A stretch of 5,884 bases of DNA from Thermoplasmata archaeon (lineage in GTDB: Archaea > Thermoplasmatota > Thermoplasmata > Thermoplasmatales > Thermoplasmataceae). The translations under genes and the position numbers were made by a program. Within the stretch, counting starts at the first letter, position 1; each line of letters begins with the position of its first letter. The stretch covers positions 1 to 5,884 of the forward strand of contig JAJZXP010000452.1 of the NCBI GenBank assembly GCA_021806345.1, given 5' to 3'. A model generated the notes under the pieces. That model ran no database searches. It saw only the letters and a list, made by a program, of their open reading frames with translations, and was not told the DNA's origin. This document shows positions 4,122-5,884 of the stretch, one piece after another.

Positions 4122-5884
4122 TTATTTTTTATTTTTTAGGGATGCCCAGTTATCTCTCATTTTTTGATAAATCTCTAGATATTCAAGCCCTTTTTTAACT
4201 CCATTTTCAATATCTGGCCCGTTGACTTTGCTAATAATTTTTCTGATCTCTTCTTCATGATCCAGTCCAATAATTCCTGCACCTACTGTTATGAGATATC
4301 CTGCATAGGGGCTTGCCTCAAAGAACTTTCGTAGAACGTTCACAGCCTCTTCAAGGTTGTTGAGCATAAATGTTCTTGCATGTTCATTCATGCACAGGGC
4401 AGAGTAAGCAGTTATGGACTCTTGTTTCTTTAGCTCCTGTTCTCTGACCATCCGGAATATCTCCCTGTAATTTTCCTCACCCTTTACATGGCACATGCCA
4501 TAGATCAATTTCGTTATGTCAGAATCACTGGTTGCTATTTTTATAAGATCTATATATAAGGATAAATCCGAAACGAAATGTGATTTAGCAAGAGAAACCG
4601 CCAATCTCTCATCTGGTTCTATCTTATAGAAATGCTCAAATTTCACAGAAATTTCTTTTGCAAATGTTTCATCCAATATTGCAAGTCTCTCTTTGATCGA
4701 ATTTCTCATCATAGTCGTGTTCATATCTTCTTCTGCATTTTTCTCCCCAAGTAAAATTCTCATCCGGTGAAGGTATTTTACTGCATTTACCTTAAATTTC
4801 TCATCCTCTGGAACTATGGAATTAATTGTTCCAATATCTGTAGTGATAAGATTCATAGAAGGGCTGAATGGCTTGTCGCATGCAATATTTATTATATTCA
4901 GGTAATCATCTGCACTCAGTTTTCCCTGTATAAGGAACATGTATGCACTCTTAACAAGATCACTCCTGTCCAGATCAGAATATCTTGAAATTACGCTTTC
5001 AAGATTTCTGTAATAGGAATTATCGTAGGATGTCAGGAAAAAACCAGATGCGTCAGCATTTAGCTTCACAAACCCTTCCAATGGAATAATCATTTCTTCA
5101 CTATCCATGAGAACCCTTTCTTCTCCTTTTTCTTTCCTTATGATTATTGGCACAGGGAGCAATTCACCTTTCCTGTTTCCTTTTAGCAAAAATCTCTCCT
5201 GCCTGAGTTTAATTCCATTTTCTTTCTGTTCAACAGAAATTACGGGAAATCCCTGTTTTTTGATCCATTCAAGTGCAATTTTAACAACTGGCTTACCTGA
5301 AGCTTTTTCTATGTGTTCCCAGAGCTGATATCCCTCCGCATTCCCATATTTGAATTCCTTCAGGTAGTCAGAAACTCCTTTAAGGAATTTTTCCTTTCCA
5401 ACAAAATTATACATCATTCTCAGAAGGGCACTTCCTTTACCATAGCTGATACCATCGAATATCTGCTCTATTTCTTCAGGTTCCTTTACTTTCGCTTCTA
5501 TAGGATGAGAATTCATGAGACAATCTTCGCTGAGAGCCCATTCATACTCTTTCCTGTAAAATGATTTCCAAACATCCATTTCCGGGTAAATGCTATCAAC
5601 ACACAGAAAAGATGTGAACGTTGCGAAACTTTCATTCAGCCAGATATCGTCCCACCACTTCATAGTTACAAGATTTCCAAACCACATGTGTGCTATTTCA
5701 TGTGCAATAGTGGTTGCAATCCACGTCTTTCTTTCAGCATCGGTTGATTCATTGACAAGCAATCCCTCTTCCCTGAAAGTGATGGCTCCCCAATTTTCCA
5801 TAGCTCCTGCAGCAAATTCTGGCACTGAAATCAGATGCATTTTAGGAAGGGGATATTCAATTTCAAAAACCTTCTCATAGAATT
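4122..5884 (-). CDS. M1-family zinc aminopeptidase, tricorn-interacting factor F2/F3-like, 5' end beyond window
   Basis: Removes single residues from peptide N-termini. In Thermoplasma the F2 and F3 factors act in the cytoplasm on short peptides released by the proteasome and tricorn protease. The frame continues to the window edge upstream of the internal Met at 5840, adding FYEKVFEIEYPLPK, so that Met is not the start. The window holds 586 residues. Family members are about 780, so roughly 195 N-terminal residues are missing. Counting from the Met at 5840: substrate-binding GAMEN at 12-16 (5793-5807); zinc site HEIAH at 47-51 (5688-5702), followed after 18 residues by the third ligand Glu70 in WLNESFA; the catalytic Tyr is probably Tyr133 in ISYGKG. 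All key residues are present, so it should be active. EWIKKQGFPVISV begins the beta domain, and a long alpha-helical C-terminal domain follows from about residue 275 to the stop. F2 and F3 are similar and differ mainly in side-chain preference, and I cannot say which this is. It converges on the surface-protein gene with a 5-base gap. Its promoter is outside the window. Confidence 0.93.
   Translation of the reverse strand, partial: FYEKVFEIEYPLPKMHLISVPEFAAGAMENWGAITFREEGLLVNESTDAERKTWIATTIAHEIAHMWFGNLVTMKWWDDIWLNESFATFTSFLCVDSIYPEMDVWKSFYRKEYEWALSEDCLMNSHPIEAKVKEPEEIEQIFDGISYGKGSALLRMMYNFVGKEKFLKGVSDYLKEFKYGNAEGYQLWEHIEKASGKPVVKIALEWIKKQGFPVISVEQKENGIKLRQERFLLKGNRKGELLPVPIIIRKEKGEERVLMDSEEMIIPLEGFVKLNADASGFFLTSYDNSYYRNLESVISRYSDLDRSDLVKSAYMFLIQGKLSADDYLNIINIACDKPFSPSMNLITTDIGTINSIVPEDEKFKVNAVKYLHRMRILLGEKNAEEDMNTTMMRNSIKERLAILDETFAKEISVKFEHFYKIEPDERLAVSLAKSHFVSDLSLYIDLIKIATSDSDITKLIYGMCHVKGEENYREIFRMVREQELKKQESITAYSALCMNEHARTFMLNNLEEAVNVLRKFFEASPYAGYLITVGAGIIGLDHEEEIRKIISKVNGPDIENGVKKGLEYLEIYQKMRDNWASLKNKK
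4125..4137 (+). terminator. Oligo-T terminator of the pilin-like gene
   Basis: TTTTTTATTTTTT starts 9 bases after the stop codon of the plus-strand gene. Archaeal RNA polymerase terminates at such T-tracts without needing a hairpin. The tract lies inside the last codons of the convergent aminopeptidase gene, where the opposite strand encodes its Lys/Asn-rich tail (LKNKK). Confidence 0.6.

Noticed and set aside
5838..5840. ATG at 5840 as the true start of the aminopeptidase
   Set aside because: The frame stays open to the window edge, with upstream codons FYEKVFEIEYPLPK that continue the family pattern. A start here would also remove the whole N-terminal domain.
4767..5880. Four plus-strand ORFs of 73-96 codons opposite the aminopeptidase
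   Set aside because: The minus-strand frame carries the full M1 catalytic motifs through this region, and the plus-strand translations look like complements of that coding sequence.
1..5884. CRISPR arrays, tRNA or rRNA genes, transposases or insertion-sequence ends
   Set aside because: No spaced direct repeats, tRNA-like arm patterns, rRNA core motifs or transposase-like proteins were seen by eye on either strand.

Overview
The window most likely comes from an acid- or heat-adapted archaeon of the Thermoplasmatales or a close relative. This rests on three things. First, the right end carries an M1 aminopeptidase that reads like the tricorn-interacting factors F2/F3 of Thermoplasma-type archaea. 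Second, the large central gene begins with an archaeal type IV pilin N-terminus. Third, start codons tend to lie about 26-27 bases after a TATA-like box with no Shine-Dalgarno sequence, as in leaderless archaeal transcripts. The DNA is AT-rich, with AGA/AGG arginine and ATA isoleucine codons. Genus cannot be decided from this sequence.

Layout, left to right. (1) Positions 1-637, minus strand: the first 212 codons of a gene whose end lies beyond the window; its function is not recognised. (2) Positions 638-841: an AT-rich divergent promoter region with a cluster of five TAACA motifs and a short dyad. (3) Positions 842-1198, plus strand (possibly from 803): a small, very acidic, unrecognised protein. 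(4) Positions 1246-4116, plus strand: a 956-residue pilin-like surface protein with its own promoter. It has about 34 N-glycosylation sequons, very few charged residues, and two copies of a 'GLP..W' beta-sandwich module, each followed by a second beta-rich module. (5) Positions 4122-5884, minus strand: the C-terminal three quarters of the M1 aminopeptidase, convergent with the pilin-like gene and only 5 bases from it. The two share a T-tract terminator zone.

The aminopeptidase should act in the cytoplasm, trimming short peptides downstream of the proteasome and tricorn protease. The pilin-like protein should be exported and anchored by its N-terminal helix. The gene orientations (divergent, then tandem with a separate promoter, then convergent) give no sign of one operon, so I infer no shared pathway. 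The features most worth follow-up are the giant pilin-like protein with its apparent internal duplication, and the minus-strand gene at the left edge, which is easily missed because it has no stop codon in the window.
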